Below are positions 1 through 8,540 of a stretch of 64,000 nt of DNA, piece after piece. The notes below the pieces were generated by a model. That model was not told the DNA's origin. It searched no databases and was given only the letters and a program-made list of their open reading frames with translations. The stretch comes from an uncultured Flavobacterium sp. (GTDB taxonomy: Bacteria > Bacteroidota > Bacteroidia > Flavobacteriales > Flavobacteriaceae). The DNA lies in assembly GCF_946478785.1 (NCBI RefSeq), contig NZ_CAMLDD010000008.1, positions 62,001-126,000 of the forward strand, written 5' to 3'. Made by a program: the position numbers and the translations under genes. How positions within the stretch are numbered: position 1 is the first letter of the stretch; each line of letters starts with the position of its first letter.

Positions 1-1
1 T

Positions 2-805
2 AATGGAAATGTTTCAACAACTAAAAATTTAGAAAACGAAGTTATTTTTGAAGGTGGCCGTTTAGAACCTGAATATTCTGATGTTCCGGGACAATGGAAT
101 TCGGTTATTTTCGCTGAAGGCAGCACGAACCACTCCATAAATCATCTTACATTAAAGAATGCAACTATTGGTTTGGATATAAGAAATCACGATGCCACCA
201 CTTTTCAGATTAAAAATACGCAGATTTACAATTGCTCTAATTACGGACTTCTGGCAGAAAACGGACGTATCAATGGAGAAAATCTGGTTATTAATTATGC
301 CGGATTGGCAAGTTTATCATGCGTTTATGGAGGGAATTATACCTTTACACATTGTACGTTCAACAACAATTGGTCAGGCAATGAACAATTTGCAGTTAAC
401 ATCAGCAATAGTAAGGCCGGAGCAACTACCGAAACCAATGATTTGACTCAGGCTACTTTTAATAATTGCATTATTTATGGCTCCAATACTAACGAATTTA
501 ATTTAGACAAAAATACTAATGCTGCTTTTGTTTATCAGCTAAATAATTGTTTGCTAAAATTCGGAAGCACATCAAATTCTGATTATCAATTTGGAACAGA
601 TACAGCACATTACAATCAGATTATTTTAAATGAAAACCCAAAGTTTTTTAACGTTTCACAAAACAAACTCAATATTGATAATACTTCTGCCGCTTTCGCG
701 AAAGGAAACCAGAACTATACAATTCCGTTAGATATTATTGGAAACACCAGAACTTCTCCACCTGATTTGGGAGCTTATCAGAATAAAGAGTTTCCGAAAA
801 AATAA
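2..805 (+). CDS. right-handed beta-helix repeat protein, 5' end outside the window
   Basis: The reading frame is open from the first complete codon of the window (base 2) to a TAA, giving 267 visible residues with no convincing internal start, so the gene begins upstream. The sequence is rich in short Asn/Thr/Gly-containing strands of the kind N-x-x-I/L-x-N-C-x-F that recur about every 20-25 residues, as in parallel beta-helix proteins of pectate-lyase or NosD type. The C-terminus (ending G-A-Y-Q) resembles the end of flavobacterial proteins that list repeated polymorphic helix rungs. Flavobacterial proteins of this kind are usually exported. The signal peptide, if any, is outside the window. 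No catalytic residues can be assigned, so an enzymatic role is not claimed. Confidence 0.7.
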   Translation, partial: NGNVSTTKNLENEVIFEGGRLEPEYSDVPGQWNSVIFAEGSTNHSINHLTLKNATIGLDIRNHDATTFQIKNTQIYNCSNYGLLAENGRINGENLVINYAGLASLSCVYGGNYTFTHCTFNNNWSGNEQFAVNISNSKAGATTETNDLTQATFNNCIIYGSNTNEFNLDKNTNAAFVYQLNNCLLKFGSTSNSDYQFGTDTAHYNQIILNENPKFFNVSQNKLNIDNTSAAFAKGNQNYTIPLDIIGNTRTSPPDLGAYQNKEFPKK

Positions 806-833
806 AATTGTCCTCGCCAAAATTTATTTTTTT

Positions 834-1003
834 AAACCATATAAGTTATATAAGAAAATTTAAGTGCTTTGTAAATTTTTGCTCGCTAAGACGCAAAGTT
901 TTCTTCTAATCACTTAATAAAAAATTAAGCTTTGCGAGTTTGTGTCTTTGCGAGATTAAATTTTAATCGTATTTCTAAATGAACTCATATAACTTATATG
1001 GTT
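834..1003. repeat. MITE-like palindromic intergenic element
   Basis: The outer arms are inverted copies. AACCATATAAGTTATAT starts at 835, and its reverse complement ends at 1003, with 19 of 20 positions matching. Inside them are a second, weaker pair of inverted words (GCTAAGACGCAAAG near 885 and CTTTGCGAG-type words near 929-955). There is no open frame inside. The layout, a long imperfect palindrome of about 170 bp in an intergenic gap, fits a dispersed non-autonomous repeat. Copy number cannot be judged from one window. Confidence 0.6.
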
Positions 1004-1045
1004 CACAAAACAGCTCACTTTTTTTCAAAAGAGTTTGTTTTCAAA

Positions 1046-1077
1046 TTTGCGCTTACTATTTATTTACACTAAATTTG
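1046..1077 (+). promoter_or_regulatory. Bacteroidota-type promoter of purL
   Basis: A TTTG at 1046-1049 is followed 20 nt later by TAAATTTG at 1070-1077, matching the Bacteroidota -33/-7 consensus (TTTG, about 19 nt, TAnnTTTG). It lies 26 nt upstream of the chosen purL ATG and just outside the palindromic repeat. Confidence 0.65.
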
Positions 1078-1103
1078 CACGCAATACAACAAACCTCACA
1101 ACG

Positions 1104-4100
1104 ATGATTCATTTCTTTGAAAACCAAAGCAAAACTGTTTTTGCCGTACAAACGCAAAACGAAATTTCGGCTCAAGACATTTCAAAATTAAACTGGCTTT
1201 TTGCCAACTCGAATAAGATCGAAAAATCCGCTTTGACGGATTTTTTTGTTGGTCCCCGCGCCACTATGATCACACCATGGAGTACAAATGCTGTAGAAAT
1301 TACTCAGAATATGGGTATTCCGGGCATCATCAGAATTGAAGAATTTCATCCTGCAACGGAAGATTTTACTGATTTTGACCCAATGCTTTTCCAAAAATTC
1401 AATCAATTAGATCAGGAAATTTTCACGATTAATGTTCAGCCGGAACCAATTTTGGAAATCGATGATATTGCAACATACAACAAAGTAGAAGGTTTGGCTT
1501 TAAGCCAGGAAGAAGTAGATTACTTAGATAATCTTGCCGTAAAATTGGGAAGAAAACTAACTGACTCTGAAATCTTTGCTTTCTCACAAGCGAATTCAGA
1601 ACACTGTCGCCACAAAATTTTCAACGGAACTTTTGTTATTGATGGCGAAGAAAAAGAAACTTCTCTTTTCAAATTAATCAAAAAGACATCACAGGAAAAT
1701 CCTAACGATATCGTGTCTGCTTACAAAGACAATGTTGCTTTTGTAAAAGGACCAAGAGTGCAGCAGTTTGCACCAAAAACAGCTGACAAACCTGATTATT
1801 ACGAGATCAAAGAATTTGATTCGGTTTTATCTTTAAAAGCAGAAACACACAATTTCCCAACAACAGTTGAGCCTTTCAACGGAGCTGCAACAGGTTCAGG
1901 AGGAGAAATTCGTGACCGTTTAGCTGGTGGCCAGGGTTCTTTGCCATTGGCAGGAACTGCAGTTTACATGACTTCATACTCTCGTTTAAACGACGACAGA
2001 AAATGGGAAAATGCAGTTGAAGAAAGAAAATGGCTGTACCAAACGCCAATGGATATTTTGATCAAAGCGTCAAACGGAGCTTCTGATTTCGGAAATAAAT
2101 TCGGGCAACCGCTAATCACAGGTTCGGTTTTAACTTTCGAACATTCAGAAAACGACCGTAAAATTGGTTACGATAAAGTAATCATGCAGGCGGGTGGAAT
2201 TGGTTACGGAAAACTAGATCAGGCAATTAAGCAAAAACCACAGGAAGGCGATAAAATCGTAATTCTTGGTGGAGAAAATTATAGAATCGGAATGGGTGGT
2301 GCTGCGGTTTCATCTGCAGATACAGGAGCTTTCGGTTCAGGAATCGAATTAAATGCGATTCAGCGTTCAAACCCTGAAATGCAAAAACGTGCTGCCAACG
2401 CCATTCGTGGCTTGGTAGAAAGCGACAATAACCCAATTGTTTCTATTCATGATCACGGAGCGGGCGGACATTTAAACTGTCTTTCTGAATTGGTCGAAGA
2501 AACGGGTGGTTTAATCGATTTGGATAAATTACCCGTTGGAGATCCAACACTTTCTGCAAAAGAAATTATTGGTAACGAATCTCAGGAAAGAATGGGATTG
2601 GTTATTGGTCAAAAAGATATTGATACTTTACAGAGAATTGCCGACAGAGAGCGTTCACCAATGTATCAGGTTGGAGATGTAACGGGAGATCATCGTTTTA
2701 CTTTCGAATCTAAATCAAATGGTTCAAAGCCTATGGATTATGCTTTAGAAGATTTCTTCGGAAGTTCTCCAAAAACGGTTATGAATGATAAAACTATCGA
2801 CAGAAAATATGCTGCTGTTTCTTATGACGGCACCAATTTCGAATCATATTTAAAAGATGTTTTACGTTTAGAAGCGGTTGCCTCAAAAGACTGGTTAACT
2901 AATAAAGTAGACCGTTGTGTAGGTGGAAAAGTAGCGAAACAACAATGTGCAGGACCATTACAATTGCCTTTGAATAATGTTGGAGTTATGGCTCTGGATT
3001 ATTTAGGAAAAGAAGGAATCGCCACTTCTATTGGCCACGCTCCTATCACGGCTTTGATTGATCCGGTTGCTGGTAGTAGAAATGCTATTGCGGAATCGTT
3101 ATCAAACATTGTCTGGGCTCCAATTAAAGATGGATTGAAAGGAATTTCACTTTCTGCCAACTGGATGTGGGCTTGTAAAAACGAAGGTGAAGACGCTCGT
3201 TTGTACGCTGCTGTTGAAGGTTGTTCCGAATTTGCAATTGAATTGGGAATCAATATTCCGACAGGGAAAGATTCACTTTCGATGAAACAAAAATATCCAA
3301 ACGACGAAGTAATCGCACCGGGAACGGTTATTATTTCGGCTGGAGGAAACTGTACGGATATTAAAAAAGTAGTGGAACCTGTTTTACAGAAAAACGGAGA
3401 TTCTATTTATTATATCAATTTGTCTCAGGATGATTTCAAATTAGGAGGTTCTTCTTTTGCACAAATCAGAAATACAATCGGAAACGAAACTTCTACAATT
3501 AAAGACGCTTCTTTCTTTAAAAATGCTTTTAATACCATTCAGGAATTAATCGGCGAAAGCCAAATATTAGCAGGACACGACATCGGAAGCGGTGGATTGA
3601 TTACTACTTTATTAGAAATGTGTTTTGCCGATGTGAATTTGGGAGCTAAAATTGATTTCTCTGCTTTCGCGGAAAAAGATCTTTTGAAAATCCTTTTTGC
3701 TGAAAACATCGGAATCGTTTTTCAGGCAAAATCGGATGCAGCTGTTGAAGCTAAATTGAAAGCCAACAATATTGAGTTCTTTAAAATTGGTTCAGTTCAA
3801 GAAACTGCAGTTTTGGAATTTGGAAATTACAAATTGGATATCCCAACTTACAGAGATGTTTGGTTTGAAACTTCTTATTTATTAGATCAAAAACAATCTA
3901 AAAACGGAACGGCTAAAAAGCGTTTTGAAAATTATAAAAATCAGGTTTTAGAGTATACTTTCCCAGCACATTTCACTGGAAAAGCTCCTGTAATTGATTC
4001 GTCTAAACCAAGACCAAAAGCGGCTATTATTCGTGAAAAAGGAAGTAATTCTGAGCGTGAAATGGCAAATGCAATGTACCTGGCAGGTTTTGATGTAAAA

Positions 4101-4757
4101 GACGTTCACATGACGGATTTGATTTCTGGTCGTGAAACTTTGGAAGACATTCAGTTTATTGGTGCTGTTGGAGGTTTCTCTAACTCTGATGTTTTAGGTT
4201 CTGCCAAAGGCTGGGCCGGCGCTTTCTTATACAACGAAAAAGCAAAAACAGCTTTGGATAATTTCTTTAAAAGAGAAGACACTTTATCTGTTGGAATCTG
4301 TAACGGTTGCCAATTGTTCATGGAATTAGAAGTTATTAATCCAGAGCATGAAGTACACGGAAAAATGCTTCATAACACCAGCCAGAAACACGAAAGTATT
4401 TTTACATCTGTGAAGATTCAGGAAAACAATTCGGTTATGTTATCGACATTAGCCGGAACTACATTAGGAGTTTGGGTTTCTCACGGTGAAGGTAAATTCA
4501 ATTTACCAATGGGGGAAGAAAACTATAACATTGTTTCGAAATATGCTTACGAAGGATATCCTGCAAACCCGAATGGTTCTCATTACGATGTAGCGATGAT
4601 GTGCGACAAAACAGGAAGACATCTGGTTACAATGCCTCACTTTGAGCGTTCTACTTTCCAATGGAATTGGGCCTATTATCCAAATGATAGAAATGATGAG
4701 GTTACACCTTGGCATGAAGCTTTTATCAATGCCAGAAAATGGATTGAGAAAAACTAA
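1104..4757 (+). CDS. purL: phosphoribosylformylglycinamidine synthase
   Basis: Single-chain FGAM synthase of the large (about 1,200-1,300 residue) type. It converts FGAR, glutamine and ATP to FGAM in step four of purine synthesis in the cytoplasm. The 1,217 residues show the N-terminal linker and two synthetase-like halves, including the S-E-H-C-R-H signature near residue 165 and a Gly-rich segment around residue 255. A C-terminal class I glutamine amidotransferase domain starts near residue 970. The nucleophile elbow G-I-C-N-G (Cys near 1066) and the H-x-E pair in M-P-H-F-E-R (near 1180) complete the triad. The ATG at 1104 was chosen over a longer frame because the promoter at 1046-1077 overlaps the extra codons. 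It appears monocistronic, with a strong terminator just downstream. Confidence 0.97.
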   Translation: MIHFFENQSKTVFAVQTQNEISAQDISKLNWLFANSNKIEKSALTDFFVGPRATMITPWSTNAVEITQNMGIPGIIRIEEFHPATEDFTDFDPMLFQKFNQLDQEIFTINVQPEPILEIDDIATYNKVEGLALSQEEVDYLDNLAVKLGRKLTDSEIFAFSQANSEHCRHKIFNGTFVIDGEEKETSLFKLIKKTSQENPNDIVSAYKDNVAFVKGPRVQQFAPKTADKPDYYEIKEFDSVLSLKAETHNFPTTVEPFNGAATGSGGEIRDRLAGGQGSLPLAGTAVYMTSYSRLNDDRKWENAVEERKWLYQTPMDILIKASNGASDFGNKFGQPLITGSVLTFEHSENDRKIGYDKVIMQAGGIGYGKLDQAIKQKPQEGDKIVILGGENYRIGMGGAAVSSADTGAFGSGIELNAIQRSNPEMQKRAANAIRGLVESDNNPIVSIHDHGAGGHLNCLSELVEETGGLIDLDKLPVGDPTLSAKEIIGNESQERMGLVIGQKDIDTLQRIADRERSPMYQVGDVTGDHRFTFESKSNGSKPMDYALEDFFGSSPKTVMNDKTIDRKYAAVSYDGTNFESYLKDVLRLEAVASKDWLTNKVDRCVGGKVAKQQCAGPLQLPLNNVGVMALDYLGKEGIATSIGHAPITALIDPVAGSRNAIAESLSNIVWAPIKDGLKGISLSANWMWACKNEGEDARLYAAVEGCSEFAIELGINIPTGKDSLSMKQKYPNDEVIAPGTVIISAGGNCTDIKKVVEPVLQKNGDSIYYINLSQDDFKLGGSSFAQIRNTIGNETSTIKDASFFKNAFNTIQELIGESQILAGHDIGSGGLITTLLEMCFADVNLGAKIDFSAFAEKDLLKILFAENIGIVFQAKSDAAVEAKLKANNIEFFKIGSVQETAVLEFGNYKLDIPTYRDVWFETSYLLDQKQSKNGTAKKRFENYKNQVLEYTFPAHFTGKAPVIDSSKPRPKAAIIREKGSNSEREMANAMYLAGFDVKDVHMTDLISGRETLEDIQFIGAVGGFSNSDVLGSAKGWAGAFLYNEKAKTALDNFFKREDTLSVGICNGCQLFMELEVINPEHEVHGKMLHNTSQKHESIFTSVKIQENNSVMLSTLAGTTLGVWVSHGEGKFNLPMGEENYNIVSKYAYEGYPANPNGSHYDVAMMCDKTGRHLVTMPHFERSTFQWNWAYYPNDRNDEVTPWHEAFINARKWIEKN

Positions 4758-4779
4758 ATTTAATTTTCATTATATAGAA

Positions 4780-4815
4780 AAGTCTCAGCAATATGTATTG
4801 CTGAGACTTTTTTTT
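4780..4815 (+). terminator. intrinsic terminator of purL
   Basis: A perfect 12-bp stem (AGTCTCAGCAAT paired with ATTGCTGAGACT) with a 4-nt loop is followed by a run of T. It begins 24 nt after the purL stop. Confidence 0.9.
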
Positions 4816-4968
4816 AATGATTATCTATTTTCAAATAATTATCTTTTTGAGTTTAACTTTTAACTTAAATTCAAAAAAAACGGTTATTTTCTTGCAAAAA
4901 TTAAAGTATATTAGCCAAAGAAATGCCCCACATTTTTTAAAAGCTCCAAAACCTAAAACCTACGTAAA

Positions 4969-5400
4969 ATGAAAATCTTAAAAGCATTCTTTTTTCTCTT
5001 ATTCTTTGTTTCTATAAAATCACATTCACAAGTTCAGGTTGATCAAATCCTATATAAATCAAAAGAACATTATATTACCACTTCCCTTCCTTATCATATT
5101 ACCGGTACATTCCTGCCTCCGGACAAAAAAGAGCCAAGCACGGTTTTAAATGATGACGGAACCGGAGTGATACAATATGATGATATGACAAAGAAAAAAA
5201 TAAACTGGGGCATAGAATGTAATTGGGAAGGTACTGCTATACTAAAGGAAGGATACAACAGTGCTTCATATACATTTTGGTATAGAACCGAAGACAGCAA
5301 CGAATGGATGTATAGCCAGTTTTCTATTCACTTTGCTAAGAAAAAAATGTTTTTGATGGGTGAAAGGATAAAAATCTATGAGGATTATAATGTACAATAA
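4969..5400 (+). CDS. small secreted protein of unknown function (paralogue of the 28150 gene)
   Basis: 143 residues starting with a clear Sec signal peptide (Lys, then a Phe/Leu-rich core, likely cut after S-H-S). The mature part has no recognised domain. It is homologous to the protein at 28150-28599: both share a D-G-T-G-x-x-Q core, W-G-I-x-C near the middle, S-Y-T-F-W-Y, and an ending with K-K-M-x-L-M-G-(E/D)-R. These shared aromatic and glycine positions suggest a small beta-rich fold. It is preceded by a gap of over 150 bp and stands alone between purL and a convergent lipoprotein gene, so it is probably its own transcription unit. Function unknown. Confidence 0.8.
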   Translation: MKILKAFFFLLFFVSIKSHSQVQVDQILYKSKEHYITTSLPYHITGTFLPPDKKEPSTVLNDDGTGVIQYDDMTKKKINWGIECNWEGTAILKEGYNSASYTFWYRTEDSNEWMYSQFSIHFAKKKMFLMGERIKIYEDYNVQ

Positions 5401-5533
5401 CGGTTTCGGCTACATAAAATAGCTTAGGATTATTCATTATTGAATTTTTTAGTAATCCCTAATTTATGTTAATACTTACAAATGAAGTTTAGTTGGTAAC
5501 TGTGGATTAAAAAACTAATACTTACAATAATAT

Positions 5534-5570
5534 AAACCAAAAACGCCCGAAATTCGGGCGTTTTTGGTTT
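5534..5570. terminator. bidirectional terminator
   Basis: A long symmetric hairpin (AAACCAAAAACGCCCG with its complement after a short loop) has A-rich and T-rich flanks on both sides. It sits between the convergent genes ending at 5400 and 5573, so it can serve both strands. Confidence 0.85.
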
Positions 5571-5572
5571 TA

Positions 5573-6070
5573 TTATCTATTAATTGTTTTATCACAATCA
5601 ACTTTTATTAATGTAATTCCTGGATCGAATTTGAGTGTTTTTCTGTCTTTAAAGCTAACTTTTCCATTTGCTTCCACAACATCTCCGTAACCTTCAATTA
5701 AAGTCCCTTCATTTTGTAAAAATATAACGTCCCTAACAGAAGATGTACCTTCTGAGTTAAACCTGTACTCAGCAATTAGTGTATCTCCAACCATATTTCC
5801 GTTTATCGTTCCTTCATTTTTATCTTTTCCATTTAAATTGTAGCTTAAGCTTCCGTTAACTTCCTGATGGGAATTAACATTAAAACTCAATTCAATATTA
5901 CTATTATTTGCAGTAGAAACAAAACATTGATTTCCTGAAGGTTCGACAATTTGTGCTTCTTTTGGTGAACTTGGAGCAATTTCTGTAGAGCCGGTTGAAG
6001 TGGTCGTTGTTTTTTTACAAGAAATAAAAACCGAAAGGACAATTGCTGATACTAATATTACTTTTTTCAT
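5573..6070 (-). CDS. putative lipoprotein
   Basis: 165 residues with an SPII signal peptide: Lys-Lys, a hydrophobic core, then lipobox F-I-S-C followed by Lys-Lys, so the mature N-terminal Cys is near residue 18. A Thr/Ser-rich linker follows. The remainder is a beta-rich domain with the pattern G-S-L-S-Y-N-L-x-G-K-D-x-N-x-G-T-I-x-G near residues 75-92, resembling small lipoproteins that carry antiparallel sheets. No enzyme motif is visible. It has its own gap of about 100 bp upstream and a shared terminator downstream. Likely anchored in the outer membrane or the periplasmic face; role unknown. Confidence 0.8.
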   Translation of the reverse strand: MKKVILVSAIVLSVFISCKKTTTTSTGSTEIAPSSPKEAQIVEPSGNQCFVSTANNSNIELSFNVNSHQEVNGSLSYNLNGKDKNEGTINGNMVGDTLIAEYRFNSEGTSSVRDVIFLQNEGTLIEGYGDVVEANGKVSFKDRKTLKFDPGITLIKVDCDKTINR

Positions 6071-6120
6071 GCTATTTTTTTTTAATTATTTTACACTATA
6101 AATGTAAGCTCTAAACAAAA

Positions 6121-6150
6121 AAAAGCCATTCTTTGTAAGAATGGCTTTTT
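6121..6150 (-). terminator. intrinsic terminator downstream of the oxoamine synthase gene
   Basis: AAAAGCCATTCTT and its complement AAGAATGGCTTTT enclose a 3-nt loop. Reading the minus strand, the stem is followed by a T run (A-rich on plus at 6113-6124). Confidence 0.85.
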
Positions 6151-6173
6151 ATATAATTCCCATACAGGAAAAT

Positions 6174-7436
6174 TTAAGCGTCTAGATCGACTGTAGTTCT
6201 GCTTGCAATTTCTTTGTATGTACCGTTTACTAATTTCTCACGAATCGCTTCAAAAGCAGTAAGCGTTTCAGCAATATCTTCTAATGTATGAGAAGCAGTA
6301 GGAATAACACGTAATAAAATCATTCCTTTTGGAATAACCGGATAAATTACGATCGACAAGAAGATACCATAATTTTCTCTTAAGTCGTTTACCATTATCA
6401 TCGCTTCCGGAACGCTTCCTTCCAGATAAACTGGTGTAACACAAGTATTAGTATCGCCAATATTAAACCCTTTACTTCTTAAGCCGCTTTGCAAAGTATT
6501 TACATTTTCCCATAATTTATCTTTCAATCCCGGGTTATCACGCAATAATTGCAAACGTTTCAATGAACCAATAGTCTGAATCATTGGTAATGCTTTTGCA
6601 AACATTTGAGAACGTAAATTGTATTTTAAATAATCAATGATGTCTTTATCAGCTGCAACAAAAGCACCAATATTAGCCATCGATTTAGCAAACGTAGAAA
6701 AATAAACATCGATTCCGTCCTGACAGCCCTGCTCTTCACCTGCTCCTGCTCCTGTTTTACCAAGTGTACCAAAACCATGTGCATCATCTACAAGTAAACG
6801 GAAATTGTATTTCTTTTTCATTTCTACAATCTCTTTCAATTTTCCTTGCTGACCACGCATTCCAAAAACACCTTCGGTAATAAAAAGAATTCCTCCACCT
6901 GTTTCTTCTGCTAATTTTGTAGCACGCTGCAGGTTTTTCTCCATACTTTCGATATCGTTGTGCTTGTAAGTAAAACGTTTTCCGCTGTGCAAACGAACTC
7001 CGTCAATAATACAGGCATGACCATCTACATCATACACAATAACATCATTTCTGGTAACCAAAGCATCAATAATAGAAACCATTCCCTGATAACCAAAATT
7101 CAATAAATAAGCAGATTCTTTCATTACAAAAGCAGCCAATTCATTTTCTAATTGTTCATGATATTTAGTATGGCCACTCATCATACGTGCTCCCATTGGG
7201 GCAGCAGCACCATATTCTAATGCCGCATCAGCATCTGCTTTACGAACTTCCGGGTGATTTGCAAGACCTAAATAGTCATTCAAACTCCAATTTAAAACCT
7301 CTTTTCCCTGAAATTTCATTCTTGGTCCTAAATCCCCTTCTAATTTTGGAAATACAAAATAACCTTCTGCCTGTGAAGCCCATTTTCCTAATGGTCCCTT
7401 ATTGTTCTGGATTCTTTCGAATAAATCTTTTACCAT
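6174..7436 (-). CDS. PLP-dependent alpha-oxoamine synthase (serine palmitoyltransferase / KBL / BioF family)
   Basis: A fold-type I PLP enzyme of 420 residues, the usual family length. Visible motifs are the D-D-A-H-G-F-G-x-L-G segment near residue 218 (Asp and His that contact PLP) and the Schiff-base lysine in S-T-F-A-K-S near residue 250, with N-D-Y-L-G-L near residue 53. These enzymes condense an amino acid with an acyl thioester and lose CO2. In flavobacteria, homologues make the base of sphingolipids or sulfonolipids (serine- or cysteate-acyltransferase). Substrate choice cannot be read from the sequence, and 8-amino-7-oxononanoate synthase is an alternative. No other biotin gene lies nearby, which favours the lipid role. 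Divergent from the 7719 gene across a 282-bp gap that must hold both promoters. Confidence 0.85.
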   Translation of the reverse strand: MVKDLFERIQNNKGPLGKWASQAEGYFVFPKLEGDLGPRMKFQGKEVLNWSLNDYLGLANHPEVRKADADAALEYGAAAPMGARMMSGHTKYHEQLENELAAFVMKESAYLLNFGYQGMVSIIDALVTRNDVIVYDVDGHACIIDGVRLHSGKRFTYKHNDIESMEKNLQRATKLAEETGGGILFITEGVFGMRGQQGKLKEIVEMKKKYNFRLLVDDAHGFGTLGKTGAGAGEEQGCQDGIDVYFSTFAKSMANIGAFVAADKDIIDYLKYNLRSQMFAKALPMIQTIGSLKRLQLLRDNPGLKDKLWENVNTLQSGLRSKGFNIGDTNTCVTPVYLEGSVPEAMIMVNDLRENYGIFLSIVIYPVIPKGMILLRVIPTASHTLEDIAETLTAFEAIREKLVNGTYKEIASRTTVDLDA

Positions 7437-7718
7437 AATATAGTGAAGTAATAATTTTAATTTAATCAGCGAGCAAAAATAAATATTTATTCTATGGTAT
7501 CATAATAATTTAAAAATGATTCGGATTCAAAATCGTTGTTTAATACACTTTTAAGGCAAAATATTATGACTTGAAATAAAATTCTTCATAAAATTGAGGT
7601 TTAATTCAAAAATAGATATAATTTAAAGCTGTTATAAATTCTTCACAAACACTTATAATTGTTTTATTTTTTACTAATTTTAAAACACTTTTTATAAAAA
7701 ATCTTAACACCTGATATA

Positions 7719-8507
7719 ATGGCCTTAAGCAACACAAAAGACCTAAAATTAGCCGTTCTTATTGATGCCGACAACGTACCATACAGCAATGTAAAAGGTA
7801 TGATGGAAGAAATAACCAAATTTGGAACACCAACTACGAAAAGAATTTATGCTGACTGGACCAAACCAAATTCAAACGGATGGAAAGCAGTTTTGCTTGA
7901 ACATGCTATTACACCTATCCAACAATACAGTTATACGGTTGGAAAAAACTCTTCAGATTCTGCTTTAATTATTGATGCCATGGATTTACTTTATTCAGGT
8001 AAATTAGATGGTTTTTGCATTGTTTCCAGTGACAGCGATTTTACACGTCTTGCTATTCGATTAAGAGAATCCGGCATGAAAGTGATTGGTATTGGAGAAA
8101 AGAAAACTCCAAACTCCTTTATTGTTGCCTGTGACCGATTCATTTATATTGAGGTTTTGGACGGAGCCATTCAGAAGAAAAAACCAAAACCTGCCGCTGC
8201 TGCTACAACCGATTCTAAAAAACCTGCCGAAAAACCATCCGCTAAAGCATTAAATAAAATAGATGATGCTACTATTGACCTGATTGAGGCCACAATCGAA
8301 GACATTGAAGATGATGATGGATGGGCATTTTTAGGGGATGTTGGAAATCTTATCGTAAAGAAAAAACCTGAATTTGACCCTAGAAATTATGGCTTTTCTA
8401 AGCTTACCCCAATGTTGAAATCATTAACCGATATTCTCGAAATTGATGAAAGGGAATCAGACAAAAAAGGCATTAAACACGTTTATGTTCGGTTAAGGTT
8501 CAACTAA
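7719..8507 (+). CDS. NYN-domain RNase with C-terminal OST-HTH/LOTUS domain
   Basis: The 262 residues contain an N-terminal NYN (LabA/PIN-like) nuclease domain with the acidic motifs L-I-D-A-D-N near residue 15 and S-S-D-S-D-F near residue 105. An Ala/Lys/Pro-rich linker (about 150-180) follows. The C-terminal winged-helix domain, from D-G-W-A-F-L-G to the end, matches the OST-HTH/LOTUS type. In known members the NYN domain cleaves RNA and LOTUS domains bind RNA, including G-quadruplex forms in some bacterial cases. Probably cytoplasmic. It lies 33 nt upstream of the next gene and may be cotranscribed with it, although the functions are unrelated. The cellular target is unknown. Confidence 0.88.
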   Translation: MALSNTKDLKLAVLIDADNVPYSNVKGMMEEITKFGTPTTKRIYADWTKPNSNGWKAVLLEHAITPIQQYSYTVGKNSSDSALIIDAMDLLYSGKLDGFCIVSSDSDFTRLAIRLRESGMKVIGIGEKKTPNSFIVACDRFIYIEVLDGAIQKKKPKPAAAATTDSKKPAEKPSAKALNKIDDATIDLIEATIEDIEDDDGWAFLGDVGNLIVKKKPEFDPRNYGFSKLTPMLKSLTDILEIDERESDKKGIKHVYVRLRFN

Positions 8508-8540
8508 TTTCAAATTATTATATTTTAAAGATTTAAAAAC

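Noticed and set aside
1035..1103. Longer N-terminus for purL
   Set aside because: The extra codons overlap a consensus promoter; the ATG at 1104 fits the family.
4816..4968. Riboswitch or small RNA after purL
   Set aside because: The stretch is AT-rich without a recognisable structured motif beyond the purL terminator.
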